The notes beneath the pieces were generated by a model, which worked only from the letters and a program-made list of their open reading frames with translations, made no database searches and was not told the DNA's origin. Positions 1 to 8,375 of a stretch of 64,000 bases of DNA are shown here, piece by piece. The stretch is from Candidatus Binatia bacterium (GTDB lineage: Bacteria > Desulfobacterota > Binatia > UBA12015): NCBI GenBank assembly GCA_029243485.1, contig JAQWRY010000088.1:215221-279220 (forward strand), in the 5' to 3' direction. Positions within the stretch are counted from its first letter, which is position 1; the number at the start of each line of letters is the position of its first letter. Made by a program: the position numbers and the translations under genes.

Positions 1-1285
1 CCGGTGGGCAGGGGGTCTGTGCGTTTAACGGGACCTGGCCGTTCAAGTCGTAGCGGGTCGCGTAACAGACCTCGTCCTCATCGTTGGCGGGCACGACCCA
101 CGGGGGCGCGTAGAACTGAATGCCCTCACCCGCGGGGGGCGGTTCGAGCGGTGGGATCTTGTTTGGGGTGGGTTCGCCGAAGCAGCCATCGAACAGGCTT
201 TCGGTGCCGAGGACCGTTCCCGTTTTGGGGGCGCCCGCGCGGATCCACTCGCGCAATCCGGCGAGGCGGTTTGTATCGACCGGGGCCAATCCGCCGGTCG
301 GCATCTGCGCTCCCGGAACCGATGCGGGTTCACCGAGCGTGGCGGTCGCGAGCTTATGGTAGAGGAAGCTCACGCGCGCGTCGCCGGGCACGATGCGAGA
401 GAGCGAGCTGATCGTCGAAGCGACGCTGACGATGTTCGCGTAGGCGTTGGCCGGCGTGAGGTCGAGACCGCCCTGCGCCGTAGCGCCGTGACAGACGAAC
501 TGCGTGCAGCCACTCGCGGCGAAGATCTGATCCTGCACCGCGTCCCAGGTGTGGTCGTACGACGTGCCGACACAATCGCTGATCTCGCAGTCGGCGATGC
601 AGCCGTCGGTCTCGTCGAGATTGCCGTCGTCGCACTCTTCTAGGCCTTCGATCACGCCGTTGCCGCAGACCTCAGTCGGGCAGAGGCCGGGGGCCGGAGC
701 GTTCTTCGAGAGGAAGAGGCCCGTCTCGTTCTTCTTCACGTCGCCGCCGAAGTCACTGCAGTACCACTCGAGGTCGTTCGGGTCCGTGTCGCTGTAAACG
801 CCGAAGTAGACCTCGACGCTGTCGACCGGTCCGTCGACTTCCCAGGGCCACTTGTCGCCGCCTCCGGTGATGATCAGCGAACCACCGTTGTTGCCGGGCT
901 TGTAGGTGACCCGTTTCACGGCCGTCGAGACGTTATTTTTGTCCGTGTATTTGTAGCCCTTGCTGCCGGCCGGGTTTCCTAGGCCGGTCCACAGAGCCGG
1001 GTCGAGTTCGATCAATTCGGTGCGGCCGGCGTTGGCGCCGGTCCAGCGCACGAGCAGCTTCGACCCGTTTACTGCCGGATCGTGCACCGGGTTGATGAGG
1101 ATATCCCGCGTCGATTTGAAAACGAACTTGTGCTTGCTCGGATCCTTCTTCGTGTCGATCTTGGCAATCTTGCCGCTCACGTTGAAGTTGACGGCGTGCG
1201 CGTCGGCCCTGGAGGCCGGGAGCAGGAAGCTCAGGGCAATTCCTGCGATCAAGACGGCGCGAATGCGGTTCTTGGTTTTGGGCAT
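1..1285 (-). CDS. Secreted Cys-rich/cytochrome-like protein, possibly a copper monooxygenase-type enzyme (partial, runs off left edge)
   Basis: The reading frame is open from the ATG at 1285 to the left edge, at least 428 codons, with no stop. AAGGGAG lies about a dozen bases upstream of the ATG. Residues 1-27 form a signal peptide ending in a DAHA-like cleavage site. A DUF4215-type Cys-rich repeat (CGNGVIEG...CDDGN...DGCIADC) sits near residues 205-231. A CTQFVCH motif with a following GGLDLTPANAY segment near 258-280 resembles the haem c domains of planctomycete/myxococcal secreted proteins, although its spacing is CxxxxCH, not CxxCH. The end of the visible part (FYAPPWVVPANDEDEVCY) recalls proteins with a copper type II ascorbate-dependent monooxygenase domain; that link is from memory and the domain lies off the edge. 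The protein is exported and probably redox active. Confidence 0.75.
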   Translation of the reverse strand, partial: MPKTKNRIRAVLIAGIALSFLLPASRADAHAVNFNVSGKIAKIDTKKDPSKHKFVFKSTRDILINPVHDPAVNGSKLLVRWTGANAGRTELIELDPALWTGLGNPAGSKGYKYTDKNNVSTAVKRVTYKPGNNGGSLIITGGGDKWPWEVDGPVDSVEVYFGVYSDTDPNDLEWYCSDFGGDVKKNETGLFLSKNAPAPGLCPTEVCGNGVIEGLEECDDGNLDETDGCIADCEISDCVGTSYDHTWDAVQDQIFAASGCTQFVCHGATAQGGLDLTPANAYANIVSVASTISSLSRIVPGDARVSFLYHKLATATLGEPASVPGAQMPTGGLAPVDTNRLAGLREWIRAGAPKTGTVLGTESLFDGCFGEPTPNKIPPLEPPPAGEGIQFYAPPWVVPANDEDEVCYATRYDLNGQVPLNAQTPCPP

Positions 1286-1423
1286 TACGGTCAGATGCTC
1301 CCTTGGCGTGGCTCGCTCGATTGGGGCTCGCGCCTCGGGCCCGAACATTAAGGAGATTGCCTCATGGGTGCCGGTGTAGGCAAGCTGTGTGGTGTAGGTC
1401 TGCGGGAACAGGCGAGGTGCCCT

Positions 1424-1481
1424 CTGATCAGTCGTGAGGGCGTGTGAACGGTTCAAATAGGGCGGACCATGTATGGTCCGC
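1424..1481. promoter_or_regulatory. Cluster of three palindromes in a divergent intergenic region
   Basis: The 285 bases between the minus-strand gene starting at 1285 and the decayed plus-strand gene starting at 1571 contain three dyad symmetries: CTGATCAG at 1424-1431, TGAAC-G-GTTCA at 1445-1455, and a perfect 9+2+9 dyad, GCGGACCAT-GT-ATGGTCCGC, at 1462-1481. The position between divergent genes and the short centre of the last dyad fit an operator better than a terminator. A factor-independent terminator is less likely because only three T residues follow on the plus strand. No regulator gene is adjacent. Confidence 0.4.
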
Positions 1482-1570
1482 TTTGCCGTTGCCCGAAGAC
1501 GAGTCCGGCCCCTGCGATTGCCTGCAGTGAAGTGTCTACCCCGTTCAGGGTCGAGGGCAGGGGTTTGTCA

Positions 1571-2332
1571 GTGACCACGCGGTTTTCGATTCTTATCGGT
1601 GCAGTTGCACTCGTGCTCGTAGCTCTGCCGGTGGAGGCTGTGATCTCCGGCGGGGGGAACGCTGCCAAGGACTGCTGGGCCGAGTTCGAAGCTCCGAATC
1701 TGGGGGCTCAACTTCCCGGCCGCGCCCAAGACTTCACGGGAACTGCGCTGCTTCGACGGCGAGTTCGGCTGCGATCTCGATGGTGAAGTAAACGGCGCTT
1801 GTGAGTTCCCGATCGGCGTCTGCCTGTACAACGTCGATCCGCTGCTGCCGACGTGTTCGCCGTCCGACGTGACCCTGGAGGAGGTGAGCAACAAGAAAGG
1901 TAACCCCGACCTGGCGCTCTCCTTTGGCAGAACGCGCTCCAGCCCGAGCCCGTCACCCCCGTGTTCGGCTTGTTCAACGGCGCGGTGGGATTCGCCGGTG
2001 ACCGATTCCATGCCGCTCTTTACGAGACCATCCCGGTGGCCTCGCCGGAGCCCGAGCATTTGATGGCGTTCAGCGCGGTCGATGGTGCGACCTTGTAGGA
2101 CGAGGAGATCGGGGCGAGTTGGGGCCACGTCGGGATTGCTGCCGGCGTAGTGTGGACCGGGACCCAGGCAGTTTCCGATCTACTCGGATACGACACGGTG
2201 ACCGGCGCCGCGGTTGCCACGCTGCCGATGCCCGCGAAGGTCGCGTCGGGGCCAGCGATTGTCGACGGTGTGCTCTACGCCGGATTCGGCGTCGGCGGTG
2301 CCGGTGGTGTGCGCGCGTACGAGCTCCCATAG
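1571..2332 (+). pseudogene. Decayed secreted protein ending in a PQQ-type beta-propeller
   Basis: A GTG at 1571 opens a signal peptide followed by ISGGGNAAKDCWAEFEAPN. The frame then shifts at the G5 run 1701-1705; removing one G continues into a Cys-rich stretch (LRCFDGEFGCDLDGEVNGAC, then VCLYNVDPLLPTC). By about 1922 the recognisable sequence is in the third frame (LWQNALQPEPVTPVFG ... LMAFSAVDGATL), where a TAG at 2096-2098 takes the place of the Trp expected in the PQQ-type repeat (ATL-W-DEEIG), and then runs to a normal end at 2332 (GPAIVDGVLYAGFGVGG). Two frame changes and one nonsense codon make a functional product unlikely. It may be one decayed gene or two fragments joined by a deletion. 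Confidence 0.7.
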
Positions 2333-2362
2333 GCGCGACGCGAGGAGTGGTCCTTCCGCGGG

Positions 2363-3127
2363 CTAGAATTTTCCGTGTCGGCCGGCGCCCTTCGCAAAGC
2401 GCGTAGCACCTTCGCGCGTCTCGCCGGAGCGGATGACCTCGAGCCCGAGTCGGTACTCGTTCTTGAGCGCTTCCTCGAGTTCCAGGTCCCACTGCTGGTA
2501 GGACGACATCCGGTCGGCGCGCATGCAGCGTTGGGGAAACCCGGCGATGCGCTCTGCGAGTTCGAGTGCGCCCGCGAGGGCCTGCCCCGGTTCGACCAGT
2601 CGATTCGCGAGTCCCATGCGCTGGGCCTCGTCACCCGAGACGCCGCGGCCGGTTAGGATGAGATCGAGCGCGTTGCTGTGGCCGAGCATGCGTGAGAGGC
2701 GGACGGTGCCGCCGTCGAGGAGGGGCACGCCCCAGCGGCGGCAGTAGACGCCGAAGGTCGCATCCGTCGCCGCCACTCTCATGTCGCACCAGATTGCCAG
2801 TTCGAGACCGCCCGCGACGGCGAAACCCTCGACCGCGGCGATCACCGGTTTCGAAAGGAGGAAGCGCGAGGGCCCCATTGGACCGTCTCCCTCTTCGCGC
2901 ACCTGGTTACCGCGCCCTTCGGAGACCGCCTTCAGATCGGCTCCGGCGCAGAAGAAGCCGTCCGCGCCGTTGAGGATCGCCACGGAGAGTGCGTCGTCCT
3001 CATCGAAGTGGCGGAACGCAGCCGCGAGTTCCGTCGCGGTCGGGCCGTCGACGGCGTTGCGGACCTCGGGGCGATCGATTGTGATGATCGCGATGTCGTT
3101 CTGCGTCTCGAAGCGCACGTTGCTCAT
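2363..3127 (-). CDS. Enoyl-CoA hydratase/isomerase (crotonase) family protein
   Basis: This 254-residue protein has the length and layout of a crotonase. The oxyanion-hole segments FFCAGADLKAV (about residue 58) and AVAGGLELAIWCD (about residue 103) are clear, and the latter carries the first family glutamate. The second catalytic Glu of classical hydratases (PEILLG-type segment) is absent: the aligned segment reads YCRRWGVPLLDGGTVRLSR, a form common in carnitinyl-CoA-dehydratase-like and uncharacterised EchA paralogues. It therefore acts on some acyl-CoA, but ordinary hydration of enoyl-CoA should not be assumed. It is a single gene on its strand, facing away from the EamA transporter. Confidence 0.9.
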   Translation of the reverse strand: MSNVRFETQNDIAIITIDRPEVRNAVDGPTATELAAAFRHFDEDDALSVAILNGADGFFCAGADLKAVSEGRGNQVREEGDGPMGPSRFLLSKPVIAAVEGFAVAGGLELAIWCDMRVAATDATFGVYCRRWGVPLLDGGTVRLSRMLGHSNALDLILTGRGVSGDEAQRMGLANRLVEPGQALAGALELAERIAGFPQRCMRADRMSSYQQWDLELEEALKNEYRLGLEVIRSGETREGATRFAKGAGRHGKF

Positions 3128-3302
3128 GGGGCCATCCTTTCGGCGATGATCGAATCGTTGCGGACGGACGGTTGCCGCGCAACTCGACGACGGGCGAGGT
3201 GCGTGGGCGACCGACAGCCGGTGCGCAGACGGCTCGGATTGACGGACCCGGAAACCTCACGGCTGTTCTCGACGCTCGCCGGAGGCTACTACGACGGCGG
3301 TC

Positions 3303-4151
3303 ATGGGGCTCTCGATCGAAGTTGCGATGCTCGTTCTGATCGCCGCGGTACTCCACGCTACGTGGAACACCTTCATCAAGGCCAGCGGGGATTCGTTGGT
3401 CACGTCGACCGTCATCATGGCGACGGGCTCGTCTCTTTGTGTACTTGCGTTGCCCTGGGTGCCGCTGCCTTCGACGGAGACCTGGCCCTTCATTGCGGCG
3501 AGCGTGGCGATTCACAACGTCTACTTTCTGCTCCTGCTCCAGGCGTACCGATTCGCCGATCTCTCGCAGGCGTATCCGATCGCGCGGGGGACTTCGCCGT
3601 TGATCGTGGCGGTCTTCTCGGGCGCGGTCGTCGGAGAGCGGCTCGGGTGGCTGCAGTTGGGGGGGGCGGGTCTCGTTGCGATTGGGATCGGGAGTCTCGC
3701 CGGGGTGGGGAGCGCGCAGCGCGCGGTCGATCGACGGGGGGTGTTCTACGCTCTGGCGTGCGGCCTCTCGATCGGCGCGTTCGCACTAGTCGATGCCGTC
3801 GGGGTGCGGACGTCGCAGAACGTCTTCTCCTTCATTCTCTGGCTCACGGCGCTCGAATGCCTGCCGCTCGTCACCTTCACGATCGTCCGTCGCCGCGGCC
3901 GGCTCTTGCGCAGCGTCGTGGAATGCGGACCCCGGGCGGTCCTCGGTGGAGTCCTCGCGGCAGTGGCCTACGCGACGGTGCTGTGGGCATACGACAACGG
4001 CCCCGTTGCGCCCGTGGCCGCGTTGCGCGAGACGAGCGTCGTGATGGCCGCGCTGATCGGCGCTCTGCGGCTCGGAGAACCGTTCGGGTTGCGCAGGGTG
4101 TTGGCCGCGGCGGTCGTCGTGGCGGGTGTCGCGCTCTTGAACCGCGTGTAG
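3303..4151 (+). CDS. EamA/DMT-superfamily transporter
   Basis: The product has 282 residues, the usual length for a two-repeat EamA transporter, and is almost entirely hydrophobic with about ten predicted membrane segments. The first repeat opens with a typical ...LHATWNTFIKASGD segment and contains PIARGTSPLIVAVFSGAVVG, the family's conserved proline-rich helix pair. The second repeat ends with ALRETSVVMAALIGALRLGE and GVALLNRV. It is an inner-membrane exporter of small metabolites; the substrate cannot be read from sequence. No clear operon partner: a 183-base gap follows before the lipoprotein gene. Confidence 0.9.
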   Translation: MGLSIEVAMLVLIAAVLHATWNTFIKASGDSLVTSTVIMATGSSLCVLALPWVPLPSTETWPFIAASVAIHNVYFLLLLQAYRFADLSQAYPIARGTSPLIVAVFSGAVVGERLGWLQLGGAGLVAIGIGSLAGVGSAQRAVDRRGVFYALACGLSIGAFALVDAVGVRTSQNVFSFILWLTALECLPLVTFTIVRRRGRLLRSVVECGPRAVLGGVLAAVAYATVLWAYDNGPVAPVAALRETSVVMAALIGALRLGEPFGLRRVLAAAVVVAGVALLNRV

Positions 4152-4334
4152 CCAGGGCGCGCGTTACTCCCAGATCACGTCGAAGCCGTCCTGACTCTGG
4201 TCGAGACCGGAGCCGTGGACGGCAAGAACTGACAGCCGGCATTCTTGATTGGGCTCCGGGGAGCGTATAGACGCGGCTCCGGGCGTTGGTCGCCCGTCCG
4301 CCCGGACAGGGTGGGTCCGAGAAGGAGGAGTTAC

Positions 4335-4838
4335 ATGTCGGCCCGTTTTCGTTCTCTGTTCGGCGCGTGTGCAGCGCTCACGCTCGTTGCCGGCTGTGCG
4401 GCCTCGCAGGGTCAGACGTCGTCCACTTCGTCTGCCGCGGCCGACACGGCGGCCGACACGGCGCCGGGTATGAATGCCAAGGGTGAAGTCGTCGACTCCT
4501 CCTCGATCCAGTCCGGCAGCGGGAAGACCGTGAAGGGCATCAACGACTGGGAGGGCGAGATCACCGGCAAGCCGTTCCCGGGCAGCAAGTTCACCAAGCT
4601 GAAGATCGGCATGTCGCGCGCTCAGGTCGTAGACCTGATGGGACCGCCGACGGATGAGGGCGCGTACGTGACCGCCAAGGCCTTCATCCCGTTTTACTAC
4701 GGTAGCGACACGAGCCGGATCGAGCTGGCCTACAAGGGCCAGGGGCGCCTCATATTCTCGACGGGCGCGGGGTGGGGAACCGATAGGGGGCACCTGACCT
4801 GGATCATCTACAACAAGAACGATTCGGGTTACCGCTGA
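4335..4838 (+). CDS. BamE/SmpA-like outer-membrane lipoprotein
   Basis: The start is set by AGGAGG at 4324-4329 just ahead of the ATG at 4335; the open frame upstream lacks a signal sequence. The first 17 residues are a lipoprotein signal ending in the lipobox LVAGC, so the mature protein is lipid-anchored. A Ser/Ala/Thr-rich linker leads to KLKIGMSRAQVVDLMGPPTD, the hallmark first helix of the SmpA/OmlA (BamE-like) fold, and the rest (FIPFYYGSDTSRIELAYKGQGR) fits its beta-sheet. BamE proteins support outer-membrane protein assembly, but many lipoproteins reuse this fold, so the exact role is open. 167 residues. Confidence 0.8.
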   Translation: MSARFRSLFGACAALTLVAGCAASQGQTSSTSSAAADTAADTAPGMNAKGEVVDSSSIQSGSGKTVKGINDWEGEITGKPFPGSKFTKLKIGMSRAQVVDLMGPPTDEGAYVTAKAFIPFYYGSDTSRIELAYKGQGRLIFSTGAGWGTDRGHLTWIIYNKNDSGYR

Positions 4839-4918
4839 TCGGCAGCGCGCGCTGTCATTCGAAGAAGCACCAAGGCGACGTTGACTCCCCATAGGCACCC
4901 GGCAATCTGGCGCGACCG

Positions 4919-5284
4919 ATGAATCCGAGGACCGCACTGATCGCCGCCGCGCGCGAATTCAACCACGGCCGGTACTTCGAGGCCCACGAACAGCTCGAGG
5001 AAGCCCTCGACGACGTGCCGGATGACCAATGGAGTCTTTTCCTGGGCCTGATCCAGATCTCGGTCGGCTATCACAAGATTACACAGCAGCTGTGGAGTGG
5101 GGCCGCGCGGATGCTGAGGATCGGTCTGGAGAAGGTGGACGACCTGCCTGCCGAATTCGGCGGCGTGAACCTCGCGCCGTTTCGGGATCGCGCCCGCGCG
5201 GATCGGGATGCGCTCGACGAGCGAAGCTTCGACGAATCTCGGTTCCGCCGGACTCCTCCGCGCCTCCAGCCTCGGCCTGAGTAG
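4919..5284 (+). CDS. DUF309 family protein
   Basis: The 121-residue product carries the DUF309 signature near its N-terminus (REFNHGRYFEAHEQLEEAL), followed by a helix-rich segment with GLIQISVGYHKI. DUF309 proteins are small all-helical proteins of unknown function. The C-terminus is Arg/Asp-rich. It stands between the BamE-like lipoprotein and the ParB-like gene on the same strand with short gaps, so joint transcription is possible. Confidence 0.85.
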   Translation: MNPRTALIAAAREFNHGRYFEAHEQLEEALDDVPDDQWSLFLGLIQISVGYHKITQQLWSGAARMLRIGLEKVDDLPAEFGGVNLAPFRDRARADRDALDERSFDESRFRRTPPRLQPRPE

Positions 5285-5317
5285 ACGGACTGCGACTTCC
5301 CGCAGTATGGGTTCGGC

Positions 5318-5746
5318 GTGGCAAAGAAGACGGCCAAGAAGAGGACGACCAAGAAGAAACCCGGGGCGAAACGTGGAAGTGCGGCAAAGCGCCTCACGCC
5401 CCGCAAGGAGAAGCGCGGACTCGAGGGCGCGGAGATTCAGCTGGGTCTCGATGCCCCGGAGATCGCGACGCTTAGGCGTGAGATCGATGCTGCGGGAGGC
5501 ACGGCGATCGGCGCGTACAGAGAGCCACTCTCCGGCCGCCCGATCGTCCTGGCCTCCTTGCCGCACGGCGCGGTGGAGCCGACGCCGTTTCAGCGCGATC
5601 TATCGCCGACGCACACAAAGAGGCTCGCGCAGAAGATCGAGGAGAGCGGTTCGTTCCTCGATCCCTTGATCGTCGTGCGCGGGGCCGAAGGGGGCTTCTG
5701 GACGCCGAACGGACGTCACCGCCTGGCCGTCGCGAGCGATGATTGA
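5318..5746 (+). CDS. ParB-like nuclease domain protein, C-terminally truncated
   Basis: From a GTG start the first 33 residues are Lys/Arg/Thr-rich, like a histone tail. Residues 85-140 match the ParB N-terminal domain: VEPTPFQRDLSPTHTKRLAQ, then FLDPLIVVR and TPNGRHRLAVAS. Family members usually continue after the GRHR motif (helix, then a C-terminal region that can exceed 100 residues). Here the frame stops three residues after the expected GRHRLA-A helix begins, overlapping the next gene (TGATG at 5744-5748). The product may be a deletion remnant. If expressed it could still bind DNA or a nucleotide, but dimer and partner regions are gone. Confidence 0.65.
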   Translation: MAKKTAKKRTTKKKPGAKRGSAAKRLTPRKEKRGLEGAEIQLGLDAPEIATLRREIDAAGGTAIGAYREPLSGRPIVLASLPHGAVEPTPFQRDLSPTHTKRLAQKIEESGSFLDPLIVVRGAEGGFWTPNGRHRLAVASDD

Positions 5747-6765
5747 TGAAGTCCTGGGTGCGTCGTCTTCTCGCAGGGTTCGCCTTGGCCGTCGTGGTCT
5801 TGGTTGCCGCCGGGTGGTGGTTGTTGCGCAGCACGCCCGTTCCGGAACTCGATCTTCCCGGCGTGCTCGAGCAGGGGCGCCTCACCTGGGAGGACCGACC
5901 GCGGACGTATGAGTTCTACCGCCCGTCGACTGTAGCCGGCGTCCCAGCGGTGGTGTTCGTGCTCCACGGCTCGATGGGAGACGGCGCGGGCGCACGCGCG
6001 ATGATGGCGTACGAGTTCGATCGCTTGGCGGAGGAGAACGGGTTCCTTGCCGTGTACCCCGATGGGTTCGATTCTCATTGGAATGGCTGTCGCGCGAAGG
6101 GGCCCTACAAGGCGAACGAACTGGATGTCGACGACGTCGGGTTCCTGCGGGCCATCGTGGACCGCCTGGTCGAGAGTGATGGCGTCGACCGATCGCGCGT
6201 TTTCGCCACCGGGGTCTCGAACGGTGGCCACATGGCGATCCGCCTGGCTCTCGAGGCGCCGGACTTCGTGCGCGCTGTCGCGCCGATCGCCGCCTCCCTA
6301 CCATCCGGGGACAATCTCGACTGCACGCCGAGCGGTGCACCCGTGGCGGTCCTCCTCATCAACGGTACCGAGGATCCGATGAACCCGTTCGAAGGCGGAA
6401 CGGTCGCGCTCTTCGGTGTTTGGGGGAACCGCGGAACGGTCCACTCGACGATGGAGACGACCCGCTTTTTTGCGAAGAGCGCGGGGTACGGCGGTGATCC
6501 CGCGGTCGAGAAGCTGCCAGACGTTCGCACGGACGATTCGTCTACGGTGGTTCGCCATCGCTGGTCCGGGGGAGAAAAGCCGGAAGTCGTCCTCCTCGCT
6601 GTCCACGGAGGTGGGCACACGGTCCCGCATCCGGAGATGCGGTATCCTCGCATCATCGGCCCGACGAACGCCGATCTAAACGCCGCCGAAGAGATCTGGG
6701 CCTTCTTCGATCGAGCCGCCGTGGGGGCCCCGGTCGAGCCGCAAACCCTGCTTTTCGCACGCTAA
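5746..6765 (+). CDS. LpqC-type esterase / PHB depolymerase family hydrolase
   Basis: The ATG at 5746 overlaps the preceding stop (TGATG) and was preferred over a TTG at 5743. Residues 1-25 are a single membrane helix or uncleaved signal anchor, so the enzyme is exported. The alpha/beta-hydrolase core follows: VVFVLHGSMGD (oxyanion region), DVDDVGFLRAIVDRL, the nucleophile elbow GVSNGG (about residue 163), INGTEDPMNPFEGG around the acid residue, and the catalytic-His region VHGGGHTVP. This arrangement is shared by LpqC, feruloyl esterases and poly-3-hydroxybutyrate depolymerases; substrate unknown. Confidence 0.85.
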   Translation: MKSWVRRLLAGFALAVVVLVAAGWWLLRSTPVPELDLPGVLEQGRLTWEDRPRTYEFYRPSTVAGVPAVVFVLHGSMGDGAGARAMMAYEFDRLAEENGFLAVYPDGFDSHWNGCRAKGPYKANELDVDDVGFLRAIVDRLVESDGVDRSRVFATGVSNGGHMAIRLALEAPDFVRAVAPIAASLPSGDNLDCTPSGAPVAVLLINGTEDPMNPFEGGTVALFGVWGNRGTVHSTMETTRFFAKSAGYGGDPAVEKLPDVRTDDSSTVVRHRWSGGEKPEVVLLAVHGGGHTVPHPEMRYPRIIGPTNADLNAAEEIWAFFDRAAVGAPVEPQTLLFAR

Positions 6766-6882
6766 CCCGGGCTCGGTAGAAACCGCTAACCAGGCTTTGC
6801 GGCCGCGATCGAGGGAGAACAGGCCATCTTAGAAAACATAGAGTTTACAATGGATTAGGGGATTGTCGACAGGCGGCCAGGG

Positions 6883-7668
6883 ATGGCATCGCACCTGCAA
6901 TTCCCTGTTCCCATGAACATTCTCTCGAAGGCTCTCGCCACCCTCGCAACGATCGCCACCGCGGCCACTCCGGCCGCCGCCGCCCGCTCCGACGTCTTCT
7001 TTGACGGCGAGCGGGTCTCCGCCGTTGCCTTCGAGACCCCCCTTCGCGACCTCTTGGCAGCTCTGGCCGCCGAGACCGGGCTTCAGGTTCGGTTCACGAC
7101 GGACGCCGGTGACGAGGCTGTCGACGTCGAGATCTTCGAGCTCACCGTGAACGAGGCGCTGGGGCGCATCCTGGCCCACCGCGGATACAGCGTAGTCGGC
7201 TCGCAGATTTGGATCTCCTCCCCGGTTGCTGGCTTCCAGGCCGAGACCACCGTCGTCACCGGGGGCGCACACGCCGCCTACGTCGCCGAGCTGGGACGGC
7301 AAGCGTTTGGTGTGAGCGGCCGCGGCCGTCTTGCCGCGACAGCCGAGCTGGTGCGGGAGCGCAGCGCGGCGGCCATCGACGCACTGCAGGACGTTCTCGA
7401 AACCGAGCGCAGCTCGCAGATCCGAGCCTCGGCGCTGTGCGGGCTCGAGCGCAGCGGCAACCTCTCGATCGACTCGCTCGCCGAGTTGGCCCGCGACCAG
7501 GAGGGTGGGATGCTCCGCCGCAAGGCGATCCAACTCCTCGCCCGCCACGGCGCCGGCAGTGAGCTTGCCCAGTCCACGCTGATCGACCTCGCGGACACGG
7601 CCGAGAATCCGATGATCCGGTTGACCGCCCGGACCGCGCTTCGCACCCTCGAGCGCGCCGCTGCCTAG
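6883..7668 (+). CDS. Secreted protein with STN-like domain and HEAT-like repeats
   Basis: A signal peptide (…LATIATAATPAAAA) is followed by an STN-like/secretin N-domain pattern at about residues 38-100: FFDGERVSAVAFETPLRDLL, GLQVRFTTDAGDEAVDVEIF and LTVNEALGRILAHRGYSVV. The C-terminal half (about 140-255) is built of short helices resembling HEAT/PBS-lyase repeats (IRASALCGLERSGNLSI, MLRRKAIQLLARHGAGSELA, IRLTARTALRTLE). The listed start is the upstream ATG; the ATG at 6913 gives a more normal signal peptide and is equally possible. STN-like modules bind partners in secretin and TonB systems, so a periplasmic scaffold or adaptor role is plausible. I know no named family with this pairing. 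Confidence 0.75.
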   Translation: MASHLQFPVPMNILSKALATLATIATAATPAAAARSDVFFDGERVSAVAFETPLRDLLAALAAETGLQVRFTTDAGDEAVDVEIFELTVNEALGRILAHRGYSVVGSQIWISSPVAGFQAETTVVTGGAHAAYVAELGRQAFGVSGRGRLAATAELVRERSAAAIDALQDVLETERSSQIRASALCGLERSGNLSIDSLAELARDQEGGMLRRKAIQLLARHGAGSELAQSTLIDLADTAENPMIRLTARTALRTLERAAA

Positions 7669-7771
7669 AATTTAGGCGGCTCGATCTGGGCGGGCCACTG
7701 ATGTACGCATGGAGGATGGCTGACCGCGTGTTTTTCGGTGGAAGTCTCCGCCTTTTGCCGGGGCAACTGAG

Positions 7772-8368
7772 GTGAGTGTGAACGGCGCTTTTCGCGTCGG
7801 GCTCAGACGCGTGATCGCTAAGATTTGGCTCTGGTTCTTCCGCTGGGAGGTCGAGGGGCCGCCGCCGGGCGTGCCCAAGGGCGTGGTCGTCGCGTATCCG
7901 CACACCTCGAACTGGGACTTCACGTTCGCGCTCGCCGTCGGCTACTACCACCGCGTCGACATCCGGTGGCTCGGGAAGAGCGCCATGTTCAACTTCCCGT
8001 TCGGATGGTTCTTCCGCTGGCTCGGTGGGATTCCGGTCGACCGGTCGAAGGCCACAGGACTGGTCGACTCGGTCGTCGAGACGATCCACTCGTATGACGA
8101 GCTCCTGATCGTGATCCCCCCGGAGGGAACGCGGGGCCAATCGGGCCGTTGGAAGAGCGGCTTTTATTGGATCGCAGTCCGAGCAAATGTGCCGATCGTG
8201 CTTTCTTACCTCGACTACACACGCAGGCGCGGCGGCCTCGGCACCACAATCAATCCGACCGGCGACATCGAAGCGGACTTCGAGAAGATCCGTGACTTCT
8301 ACGACGGTGTCCTCGGGAAGTACCCCGAGAAGCAGGTCCCGATCTCGCTGCTCGATCCGGCCCCCTGA
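7772..8368 (+). CDS. PlsC-like 1-acylglycerol-3-phosphate acyltransferase family protein
   Basis: The protein (198 residues, GTG start) shows the four-block acyltransferase pattern: AYPHTSNWDF (HxxxxD motif I, with catalytic His and Asp), WLGKSAMFNFPFGWFFRWLGGIPVDR (block II/III) and VIPPEGTRGQSGRWKSGFYWIA (block IV with the EGTR motif). The HTSNWD form is typical of the subgroup annotated as glycerol acyltransferases in marine proteobacteria and bacteroidetes. It probably transfers an acyl chain to a lysophospholipid or related lipid at the inner membrane. Confidence 0.9.
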   Translation: MSVNGAFRVGLRRVIAKIWLWFFRWEVEGPPPGVPKGVVVAYPHTSNWDFTFALAVGYYHRVDIRWLGKSAMFNFPFGWFFRWLGGIPVDRSKATGLVDSVVETIHSYDELLIVIPPEGTRGQSGRWKSGFYWIAVRANVPIVLSYLDYTRRRGGLGTTINPTGDIEADFEKIRDFYDGVLGKYPEKQVPISLLDPAP

Positions 8369-8375
8369 GCGGCGC

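Noticed and set aside
4164..4300. Minus-strand tail reading LSVLAVHGSGLDQSQDGFDV before a stop at 4164
   Set aside because: It looks protein-like for about 25 residues, but the frame upstream is antisense to the lipoprotein gene and has no start or domain. It may be an old remnant; too little for a call.
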